Positions 1-6,969 of a DNA stretch of 10,000 bases are shown here, piece after piece. Position 1 is the first letter of the stretch. The number at the start of each line of letters is the position of its first letter. A program made the translations under genes and the position numbers. The stretch covers positions 1-10,000 of the forward strand of contig CAJNDS010000289.1 in assembly GCA_905221605.1 (NCBI GenBank), written 5' to 3'. Under the pieces are notes generated by a model. That model was given only the letters and a program-made list of their open reading frames with translations, did not search any database and was not told where the DNA came from. Source of the DNA: Symbiodinium natans. Lineage: Eukaryota; Sar; Dinophyceae; Suessiales; Symbiodiniaceae.

Positions 1-217
1 ACTACATTTTCAGGTGCCTGAGGTTGCGTGTCCGCACGCGTAGTGTGCCTCGCGCAGCCCAAGCGGGGACAAAGATCTAGACAAAATCCTTAGGAAATAT
101 TTCGTCGGGATATGTATGGGGCAATATACCAAGCCAATCAATGAAGCAGTTATCACAATCACCGGACCATTTTCCGTCCAGTGCCGCGCTTTGAATGGCT
201 CTAAGCAGGTCCCATCT

Positions 218-271
218 GGTCACTCGGGGCGCAATCGCACCTGTGGTCACTCGGGGCGCAATCGCACCTGT
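218..271. repeat. 27-bp perfect tandem duplication
   Basis: Two identical 27-bp units, 218-244 and 245-271, beginning GGTCACTCGGGG and ending CGCACCTGT, abut with no mismatch. Because 27 is a multiple of three, the plus-strand frame through them reads GHSGRNRTC twice. That frame (116-358) resembles no family I know and I do not call it a gene. Perfect identity suggests a recent slippage or unequal-exchange event. Confidence 0.95.
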
Positions 272-433
272 GTTCCCAAAGCTTATACAGGTTGGACGGC
301 TTGCAGGCGGTTCCGAGGGGGTTTGAGTTTGTCACTGATGCCCACATTTCGACCATGAAACAAGGACTCGTAAACTATCACATAGCCGCACTAAAACTGC
401 TGAACTTTCAGCCCGTTTCTTAGACTTTCAGTT

Positions 434-540
434 GCGAGGCGGGCCAGCAGATTGGTCTCCCTTCTCGTTGGGAAGGGGAAGGAACATCTGATCTTGACAG
501 GTAAAGGAAGCTTTCCTGATCTTTCTGGTTTTAGGCGAGT
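434..540 (+). repeat. Dispersed repeat family, copy C (partial)
   Basis: This segment matches the 3' parts of copies A (about 5801-5914) and B (about 9111-9230). Shared landmarks in order are GGCGGGCCAGC, TTGGTCTC, a purine-rich GGGAAGGGGAAGGA stretch, GACAGGTAAAGGAAGC, TCCTGATCTTTCTGGTTTT and GGCGAG. The upstream half of the family, with the GGCTTGGGCCACT landmark, is missing. The minus strand is open across all three copies, but the differences fall at all codon positions, so it is probably not protein coding. The family is unnamed to me; a decayed transposable element is an inference. Confidence 0.75.
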
Positions 541-544
541 TTCA

Positions 545-1551
545 TCGCAAGCCCAAATGGGTCGAGTATCTCGATGCATAATCGATAGACGAATGCGGTT
601 TTTGAACTGGCTGGAGCCGCGTTTAGGGCGTTGCAGGTTTACGACTGCCAAAAAATCTTTACACAAGTCCTCTCAAGAGACGCAAGACCCTTCATCCAGC
701 GTGCCTCGCGCTGCTCCAGGCATCCTGTCCAACAGAGAAGCTTAAATGTTTGAGTTGACAGGGTTTAGTGCGTAAGGCTCAGGAAATTGCGAGATTCTAC
801 AGCACGTCTTACTAAGGCTAGGGTATACGCTTCCATTAAAAGGTATTGGGCGAAGCAAGTCCTGATTCGATGGATCAAAGGCATTGATTTGGGTTCAGGA
901 TTTTTCAGGCTTAGGGGTTAACAACTACAGAAGCCCCAGCCCCGGAACCCTAACCCCTAACTTGGGCATTAAGGGGGCTCCTGGAATGTTCAAGTCGACG
1001 CCACACGAAAGGCGAAACCCAGCTTGCAAATAAACCTGGGGCATCTTTGCAATTGTCCGTATAAGGGGATATGTAAGGCGCTTTGTCTAAGAGCCCCGTA
1101 AGTTTAACCCTGAGACCCTCGAAACCCTCCAGGCCCCATGTAGACCAAACCAGACTTCCCTTCAAGCCATAGATCCATCCAAAGGATTTAGTGAATTTTA
1201 GACCCACCTTGAGGGATTCAGGGTTCAGGATTCGGGTCTAGGGCTTACCCCGAACCTAGATGTCCTCGTGGTCTTTCTCCCGTCGCTCCCATCCAGCCTG
1301 CGCTTTCGCATTCCTAAGCCCCCCTGTCTGGCTACTAGATGCTACTAAACCCTATCTTGGCCGAAAACTGTACGATCAGCTCACCAAATCTCCGTGGGCC
1401 CTACAGTGCCCTATGCACACCCTTCTTGTCCACAAAAACCGGGCATTCAAACCCGTAAAGAGAAAACCGGACCCTGATGCCATAGCATGAATCAAAACCT
1501 CATGTCTACTTTCCGTAGTGTGCCCGTCTTCCCTGGTCCCTAAACCTTCAA
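545..1551. other. About 1 kb without a recognisable gene
   Basis: No convincing coding region is seen. It holds degenerate telomere-like scraps, including a perfect 10-bp inverted pair TTAGGGGTTA (911-920) and TAACCCCTAA (951-960), and a second loose pair around 1205-1262 where TTCGGGT faces ACCCCGAA. Open frames at 950-1207 (minus, 85 aa) and 1260-1490 (plus, 76 aa) have no motif, signal peptide or family resemblance that I can see. Confidence 0.6.
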
Positions 1552-1712
1552 CCCTAAGCCCTAAGCCCTGAGCCCTAAGCCCTAAGCCCTAAGCCCTAAG
1601 CCCTAAGCCCTAAGCCCTACGCCCTACGCCCTACGCCCTACGCCCTACGCCCTACGCCCTAAGCCCTAAGCCCTAAGCCCTAAGCCCTAAGCCCTAAGCC
1701 CTAAGCCCCAAG
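1552..1712. repeat. Variant telomere-like array, 23 heptamers
   Basis: Twenty-three uninterrupted heptamers in one phase: (CCCTAAG)2, CCCTGAG, (CCCTAAG)6, (CCCTACG)6, (CCCTAAG)7, CCCCAAG. Every unit is exactly 7 bp, with no indel over 161 bp. None is the canonical CCCTAAA; all carry G at position 7. The six CCCTACG units form one block inside CCCTAAG, which suggests spread by local tandem duplication rather than direct telomerase synthesis. Confidence 0.95.
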
Positions 1713-2194
1713 CCCAGACCCCAAGACCAGGCCGCGAGCCTTGCGATCTTCGCCAGGCTAAGTGTGGAGCGCAGGGAATTCTCAGCATCCTCAGACGGCG
1801 TCAGTCTCAAGGTTCAGGGTTTATGGCTTAGGGAAGAAGGGTACGCTTACAGAAACTCTATTTGGGGGATTGTGAGGAGGGACTCTTGCTCCTATGCACG
1901 GGCTTAGAACTGAGTTTTATATAAGGATTGTATCAGGTGTATTATCTAAGTGTTATGTGGGGTGGGCTCTTGAGGTGAGAGACTCCGCTACCCACTACAG
2001 TATGAGCCAACCCTAGGCCCATACTCAGGGCCCACGTGACCCTCAACCCAACATCCCGGAGGATAGGTGATGAATCTATGCCCCGCCATTGATTTTCTCC
2101 ACTTCTCGGTGCTTGTAATGCAGCGGGCTGGCTATCGTCTTAATTACGCCCTCGAGTGTAATGCATGCGACCCAGCCTCCATCAGCTCGGACCC
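1713..2194. other. Unrecognised spacer
   Basis: Between the variant array and the first foldback element I see no gene, RNA or repeat. A few isolated CCCTA-like words occur (for example near 2012), which could be worn telomere-type sequence or chance. Confidence 0.5.
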
Positions 2195-2322
2195 GTCCAA
2201 AACTTAGCTTGGACATCGTCATGCGACAGCAAAAACATTTGCACTGCCTTCCATGGCGACGTGCAAATGTTCTTGCTGTCGCATGACCATGTCCAAGCTA
2301 AGTTGCAGCCAGGAGTCCTGGC
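2195..2322. repeat. Foldback (long inverted repeat) element, copy 1
   Basis: A 44-nt arm (2201-2244) and its inverted partner (2261-2304) match at 42 of 44 positions around a 16-nt centre that contains CCATGG and a further GCC/GGC pairing. A second short palindrome, GCCAGGAGTCCTGGC (7-bp arms, 1-nt centre), follows at 2308-2322. The whole 128-bp unit recurs at 7753-7880 without any indel and with 8 differences. It could be a MITE or foldback transposon, or the template of a structured RNA. No target-site duplication is obvious, and outside 128 bp the flanks are unrelated, so the unit moved or was copied as a block. Confidence 0.9.
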
Positions 2323-2386
2323 TGAAAAAAACCAACGAGTTTAATAGGTTGCAGGGAGCGTCCGCCCCAACCCCCCTCCCCCCTCC

Positions 2387-2730
2387 CGAAACAATTTCGA
2401 AGGGGCCTTCATCAAAAATATGTTCAGTGCTCATGCGGAAGTGCTGCGCCTTGGAACCCGAAAGTTTGAATGTATATCGTTTTGTCCTACTCATCCCGAG
2501 ACTTCAAAACAAGTAATTTTGGTACGAGCCCTCCAAGAAGACTTTCATTACCCACAATTTGGAAAACCCGGCGGGCTCACGATGACGATACACACAGAGA
2601 TTTTGACGTGCTTAGACAAGCAATTGCCCCCGACGAAATCTCGGACTTTTGGGAGTTAAGGAAGCTGCACCAGAACACTGCGATTCCTTACTACTTCGCT
2701 TGCAGCCCGCCCGCAAGATCGATGCCCTAA
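2387..2730 (+). other. Two overlapping open frames, possible decayed coding sequence
   Basis: One plus-strand frame is open from about 2387 to 2659 and includes KNMFSAHAEVLRLGTRKFE after position 2414. A second frame is open from 2470 to 2730 and includes DFDVLRQAIAPDEISDFWEL. Both stretches have ordinary, non-repetitive composition, unlike most open frames here, so they may be pieces of one gene split by a frameshift. I recognise no family, and no start or splice signal decides the matter. Chance is the main alternative. Confidence 0.2.
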
Positions 2731-2834
2731 ACCCTAAACTCTAAACCCGAAACCCTAAACCCTAATCCCTAAACCCTAACCCTAAACCCTAAACCCTAAA
2801 CCTTAAACCCTAAACCCTAAACCTTAAACCCTAG
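2725..2834. repeat. Interstitial telomere-like array (CCCTAAA, about 16 units)
   Basis: About sixteen CCCTAAA-type units read on the plus strand. Single variants include CTCTAAA, CCCGAAA, CCCTAAT and CCTTAAA (twice), plus one 6-bp CCCTAA unit at 2774-2779. The variants are scattered, not blocked, unlike the array at 1552-1712. This fits an old interstitial tract drifting by point mutation. Confidence 0.95.
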
Positions 2835-3098
2835 CCGGGACAGAAACACAATTAGTTAGGAAGACAAGAAGAGGAGAAGATGAACAGAAAAACGATGTTG
2901 ACCTCTCGGCATGACACAACACAACTGAGTGGTAGAGATATCCGACACTCAGTACGGCTTTCTGGAACGTTTTGAAAGGTTCTGATAGGTTGCTGTGTGG
3001 CTTAACTCCAGGCTATCTATCATGTCTTTGCAGCTTGAAGGCGTTCCTTTCTTGTTCTAAACTAGTGCTCTATGCTGTGCTTTCCGGAGCCCAGTGAT
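2835..3098. other. Unrecognised spacer
   Basis: No open frame of note, repeat or RNA is recognised. A purine-rich run (about 2855-2890, rich in AAGA and GAAG) is the only compositional feature. Confidence 0.5.
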
Positions 3099-3179
3099 GA
3101 GACCGTGACAGCCCAAAACCCCTAGAAGCGGACGAGACCGTGACAGCCCAAAACCCCTAGAAGCGGACGAGACCGTGAC
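3099..3179. repeat. 35-bp tandem repeat, 2.3 copies
   Basis: Units start at 3099, 3134 and 3169, each opening with GAGACCGTGAC. The first two are identical over 35 bp and the third breaks off after 11 bp. The unit contains CCCAAAACCCC, which might derive from telomere-like sequence. Confidence 0.95.
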
Positions 3180-3403
3180 CTGAATATTCGGATTTCAATC
3201 TTTTATACTACCTCCCTGGCCAGCACGGCATATTTCGGGAAAGATGCTGTGTGCTGCACTCTCTCGTGACACGGTGGATTACTTTAGAGGCTGAGGGGCC
3301 CTTGCGGGCCACCTAAAATGTTCTCACGCCGTCCAAATGACGCGACCATGTCGCGCGTTTTCTCGTCTCTACGCCGGTAACTTGTGTTTATACTGTATAC
3401 TAC
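3180..3403. other. Unrecognised spacer
   Basis: Nothing that could be called a gene, RNA or repeat was found between the 35-bp repeat and the next telomere-like array. Confidence 0.5.
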
Positions 3404-3517
3404 AAACCCTAAACCCTAAACCTAAACCCTAAACCCTAAACCCTAAACCCTAAACCCTAAACCCTATACCCTAAACCCTAAACCCTAAACCCTAAACCCT
3501 AAACCCTAAACCCTCAA
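3404..3517. repeat. Interstitial telomere-like array (CCCTAAA, about 15 units)
   Basis: The most canonical block of the window: about fifteen CCCTAAA units on the plus strand, broken only by one 6-bp CCTAAA (3421-3426), one CCCTATA (3462-3468) and a terminal CCCTCAA. Its near-perfect state suggests it is younger than the array at 2725. It has the same orientation as the arrays to its left. Confidence 0.97.
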
Positions 3518-3865
3518 CTTTCTGAGCCCCAAGTCCGAAGCCCCAAAGAAGTTGAGTCCCTAAACCCAAAGGCCAAGAAACCCGACAGCCTCCTTCCATC
3601 CTTCCTGCAGCCGCGCACCGTCATCGCCTTTTGTGCCGGAAGCCCAAGGGGTTTAGGTGGTTAGGGCGTTGATTGGCGTAACTACAAGGGCGCCTGTTGC
3701 ATTTAGCACGCGAAAGTGGCACGAAACCTAGGTTTTTGCGCGATTTTGAGGAAAATGGAAACTATTGCATTCCAAACACAACATATCACTCTTTTCTGGG
3801 CGCGTGTGTGGTGCAGGATTGGGCCACTCGCTCGTCTCGATACAAAACTTCTGTCATTCAAAAAC

Positions 3866-4281
3866 GCCTCCCCCTCCCCCACCAAAGCATCCTCGAAACC
3901 GACAAGAAACTGACACAGCAAGTGCCCCAAGCCACGAAGTTTCCTCGCAACGAGAAGAAGCCTCCCCCTCCCCCACGCGACCTTCCTCCAAACCGAGAGG
4001 AAACTGACATAACAACCGTTCCCCAAGTACCCTAAACCCCAGCACGGTTTAGGGTTTAGGCTTTGGGTTTCAGGGTTTAGGGTTGAGGGTTTAGGGTGTA
4101 GGGTTTAGGACCTGACACAGGAGTTGTTCCGCAAGTACCCTAAACCCCAGCACGGTTTTGGGTTTAGGGTTAAGGTTTAAGGGTTTAGGGTTGAGGTTTG
4201 GTTCTGACACAAGAACCGTTCCCGAAAGACCCACAAGGCATATTATCAGCCCCGCCCTCCCCCCGCCCCCCCCCCCCCCAC
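3866..4281. repeat. Degenerate satellite of about 94 bp, four units, with exchanged modules
   Basis: The landmark CTGACA followed by a GTTCCCCAAGTACCC-like motif occurs at 3910, 4004, 4112 and 4204 (spacings 94, 108 and 92). The C-rich landmark GCCTCCCCCTCCCCCAC starts at 3866 and 3960, and a degraded version occupies 4250-4281, where it includes a run of 14 C. After the second and third CTGACA the C-rich part is absent and TTTAGGG-type repeats stand in its place (about 4046-4108 and 4154-4198). Open frames across it, including proline-rich ones, are products of the repeat. Confidence 0.8.
4029..4055. repeat. Tail-to-tail telomere-unit hairpin
   Basis: ACCCTAAACC (4029-4038), a 7-nt spacer CCAGCAC and GGTTTAGGGT (4046-4055) form a perfect 10-bp inverted repeat. 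A second copy at about 4137-4163 keeps the same spacer with one arm mismatch. This is where the telomere-like repeats change from CCCTAAA to TTTAGGG orientation along the plus strand. Confidence 0.85.
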
Positions 4282-4289
4282 CATGCGAA

Positions 4290-4699
4290 CCGACCAAGCC
4301 CTGAACCAATGCAAACGACCACGATGGGGCCTAAACCCCTGAAGAGGCCGGAGAAGCCGAAAGTGTGCAGGTTTTAACAGGGCGCCCCGCTTGTCACCGA
4401 CTGCAAGGAGCCTTTCGGCCCGTTCGAATGATTGCGAAAGGCTGTGCGACTGAAGGAGTCATGCTTCAGAGACCCCCCTATAGGAGTTGTTCAGGGTTTG
4501 GGGATTCGGATATTTGGGTTTGGTTTTGGCAGTGCACTCGGCTTCTCTGACTGTACCACCTGCGCCCCTGAACTGCGGGTGTCTTCAGAAGTCGTCCTGC
4601 CACAGTATAGTTCCTTGCCCGACTCCCGCCGAAGGGGTTTAGGGTTCCCCATCAAGGGTCACTGGAGGTCTCGCCAGAATATAAGTCAGCAGGTTGTTT
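4290..4699. other. Unrecognised spacer with worn TTTAGGG scraps
   Basis: Short fragments such as CAGGGTTTGGGG (about 4491-4502) and GGTTTAGGGTT (about 4636-4646) look like eroded telomere-type units. Two overlapping plus-strand open frames (4365-4550 and 4432-4704) show no recognisable motif, and their glycine/phenylalanine-rich part comes from the worn repeats. Confidence 0.5.
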
Positions 4700-4936
4700 T
4701 TTAATATCTTAAGATCATGGTGATTATCGTTATGGCTCTTGTGATTCTTCGCAAACGATTATCATGACTATCGCTGTTATGAGTACTTCGAATACGAACT
4801 TGAGTCTCATGCTTTTATGAGTATTATGATGAGAATTGTTGCGATTATTGTTGTCTTTATGGTCATTCTATTTGGACTGATCATCATTATGGTTAGCCAT
4901 AACTATGATGTTCAGCAGCACTCATATTTTCAATAG
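4700..4936 (+). other. AT-rich patch with a short membrane-like open frame
   Basis: Composition shifts abruptly to T-rich words (ATTATG, GATTATTG, GTTGTC), unlike the GC-rich surroundings. A frame is open from 4745 to the TAG at 4934-4936. From the ATG at 4817 it encodes 39 aa with one hydrophobic stretch (IVAIIVVFMVILFGLIIIMV, about residues 7-26) and a polar tail; upstream of the ATG the same frame is rich in Tyr, Glu and Asp. NTN codons in T-rich low-complexity DNA give hydrophobic residues automatically, so this may be no gene at all. An exon or a small membrane protein is possible but unproven. Confidence 0.2.
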
Positions 4937-5136
4937 CGTTCTGATACTACTGGAACCAAAGCAACCATACTGAAACCAAACAGCAGGCCCCCAATGATCC
5001 CGTTGCAACGCCAGGCCCTGGAACAAACCTTGGCAAGTCTCGAAATATGTCCGCCGCACCCAAGGACCCTGCAACAAATAGAGCTAAACCTTCAAAAGCC
5101 TAAACCATTCCCAGATCGGGGCTGGGAAGTTTGCCG
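4937..5136. other. Unrecognised spacer
   Basis: Nothing recognisable. GAACCAAAGCAACC and GAAACCAAACAGC near 4953-4985 hint at a worn short duplication. Confidence 0.4.
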
Positions 5137-5256
5137 TTAGGGTTTAGGGTTTAGGGTTTAGGGTTTAGGGTTTAGGGTTCAGGGTTCAGGGTTCAGGATT
5201 CAGGGTTTAGGGTTTAGGGTTTAGGGTTTAGGGTAACCCTAAACCTTAAACCCTAG
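5137..5256. repeat. Head-to-head telomere-like array, TTTAGGG meeting CCCTAAA
   Basis: TTAGGG and thirteen in-phase heptamers run on the plus strand: (TTTAGGG)5, four TTCAGGG/TTCAGGA variants in one block, then (TTTAGGG)4. At A5235 the orientation reverses directly into ACCCTAAACC, TTAAACCC, TAG. GGTTTAGGGT (5225-5234) and ACCCTAAACC (5236-5245) are perfect inverted copies, and the symmetry extends with one mismatch over 5215-5255. This geometry is the same as that of known end-to-end telomere fusion sites, though the right arm is only about three units. Confidence 0.95.
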
Positions 5257-5480
5257 TGCGCCCTGAAGGTTTCGGGAGCCTCCAGGGTCTTGGTCGAGTG
5301 GCTCCCTGGTCTCTCTGTCTTCCTGTGCTTGGGTCTTCGACAATCAGCCCAAAGACCCCACCTTGAACCCCTAAGCCCAAAAGGAGGGACGCAGACAGCC
5401 CATCGAATGCCGCATGGTGAGTAGAAAAAGTAGAAGGGTCCCTCAACCCTATGCGCTACAACCTAAAGCGAAGCCCTAAA
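5257..5480. other. Unrecognised spacer
   Basis: A 66-aa minus-strand frame (5246-5446) reads partly through telomere-like DNA and has no recognisable motif. Scattered CCCTAA words are present (for example 5435-5485). Confidence 0.4.
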
Positions 5481-5914
5481 CCCTAGACCTGGCATCTCCT
5501 GGTGGGCGAGCTTGGGATTCTGCTTCACGGCGCCCGATGGCCAGCAGCTCATCACCAAACAGCCATCCAGACATAGAGCATGGCTTCGGCTGAATGCGTC
5601 AAGCCCTCCTCCCCTGCCCCCATCCACAGCCCCAAAAACCCATCGTCAACCCAACACCCTAAAATCCAAAAAACCCTAAACCCCATAAACTCGCAGGCTT
5701 GGGCCACTCTGCTCTGAGATACAGCTCATCCCTGCTCCAAGCAAGCTTAGGGCTTCGGGGTTGCTTGCTAGTTGGTGAAGGGCGTAAACGTGGGTTGACG
5801 CGTGTGGCGGGCCAGCTTTCGCGTTGGTCTCGTGGGGAAACGGAAAGAAAATGACTGGCGCTGAACTTAACAGGTAAAGGAAGCTCTCCTGATCTTTCTG
5901 GTCTTGGGCGAGGG
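5481..5914 (+). repeat. Dispersed repeat family, copy A
   Basis: Landmarks in order: CCTAGACCTGGCATCTCCTGG (5482-5502); CTTCACGGCGCC followed by GATGGCCAGCAGCTCATC; GAGCATGGCTTCGGCTGAAT; AAGCCCTCCTCCCCTGCCCC; GGCTTGGGCCACT; GCTCATCCCTGCTCCAAGCA; GGCTTCGGGGTTGC; and the 3' module with GGCGGGCCAGC, CAGGTAAAGGAAGC and CTTTCTGG. All recur in the same order in copy B at 8493-9250. Copy A lacks about 290 bp that B has after the first landmark, and a 22-bp stretch after CTTCACGGCGCC. It is probably an unclassified mobile element or old segmental duplicate. Confidence 0.85.
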
Positions 5915-6717
5915 GGGGTTAGTTCGTGACTAGCATTAGTACCCAAAGAGCCCAGTAGAAGAGCGCCGAAACCCCAAACCCAACAGTGTTGGGCTCCGCC
6001 CACTCCCGAAGCTCAGTGGGGACTAAAGATGACTTGAGATATGTTGACAAGGCGGCTCCAGCTCATCCGACACCAAGCGATACCAGGCTGATGATTTGGG
6101 CTTGGGGTTCCATGGCCCAAACCACCTCGAGATTTGGGCGGGCCGAACAGACAGCAAGCCCGCCCCAAATGCAACACACGATCGTGAAGTCCCGGCCGCC
6201 TGGCGCCGTGACAGAGTATAGCTATCCTCTGTGACACGCCGTAAGCTCTGATCACCCTAATCCTACCACGGCCGACTTCGGTCGGAAACCTTTGCCGGCA
6301 CCTGTATAAATACTTGTGCAAGTGATTGTTTCGGGTTTAGGGTTCAGGGCCTGGGGCCAGGGTTTACGAATGAAACAGTTTAAGTCCTGAAGCCTTGAAT
6401 ACATTTAGCAGCCCGATACCCCTGAAACCTTGAAGTAGTGCACCCTAACATCCTCGCTACCTGTGTGACCCCAAACCTCACAGGCCCTGGATTTCCAAAG
6501 CCCTGTGTCCGAACGTGAGCGCACTACATAGGTTCTACAACGAAATTTTGAAAGCTTTAAACCCTAAGACCCCAAAACCATAAAATGTCACAAGTGAATA
6601 CCTGCCGCGCTCCTGGCTTTTAGCTAGATGCGGCAGCGCTCGTTGGAGTTTACCATGCAGCTCCTGTCGCACTACGCAGGCACTTGCTTCGGGCTTAAAG
6701 GCTTTCTGATTCAAAAC

Positions 6718-6720
<3 letters not shown>
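5915..6720. other. About 800 bp without a recognisable gene
   Basis: The longest frame is minus 6013-6321 (102 aa), basic and without a motif I know; chance is likely in this composition. A short perfect stem CCGAC/GTCGG with a TTCG loop lies at 6272-6285. Telomere-like scraps occur at about 6330-6357. No promoter or RNA gene can be supported. Confidence 0.5.
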
Positions 6721-6758
<38 letters not shown>

Positions 6759-6799
6759 GCTGCCGCTGCCGCTGCCGCTGCCGCTGCCGCTGCGGCTGC

Positions 6800-6863
<64 letters not shown>

Positions 6864-6969
6864 GCTGCCGCTGCCGCTGCCGCTGCCGCTGCCGCTGCCG
6901 CTGCCGCTGCCTCTGCCGCTGCCTCTGCTGCTGCTGCCTCTGCTGCTGCTACTGCTGCTGCTGCTGCTG
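6721..6969. repeat. Compound CTG/CCG trinucleotide microsatellite, 83 triplets
   Basis: Order on the plus strand: (CTG)12, (CCGCTG)6, CGG CTG CGG, (CTG)20, a long CCGCTG run, then CTG with scattered CCG, CCT and one CTA. All 83 triplets stay in phase. Two cycles of a CTG tract followed by a CCGCTG tract suggest a higher-order duplication. Translation gives Leu/Pro in one plus frame and Ala-rich or Ser/Gly-rich tracts on the minus strand, so the long open frames here (for example plus 6628-7191) only reflect the absence of stop codons in the repeat. Confidence 0.97.

Noticed and set aside
434-540. Protein-coding role for the shared KPERSG/LPLP frame of repeats A, B and C
   Set aside because: Differences among the three copies affect first, second and third codon positions about equally, with no excess of silent changes.
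1552-3517. CRISPR array
   Set aside because: Repeats are directly abutting heptamers or minisatellites without unique spacers, in an apparently eukaryotic sequence.
3697-4035. Proline-rich 112-aa open frame and its antisense partner
   Set aside because: Most of the sequence is the degenerate satellite of about 94 bp, and all frames are open on both strands; no start or domain supports a gene.
1552-5256. True chromosome end
   Set aside because: Arrays are short, occur in both orientations and are embedded in unique sequence on both sides, so they are interstitial.
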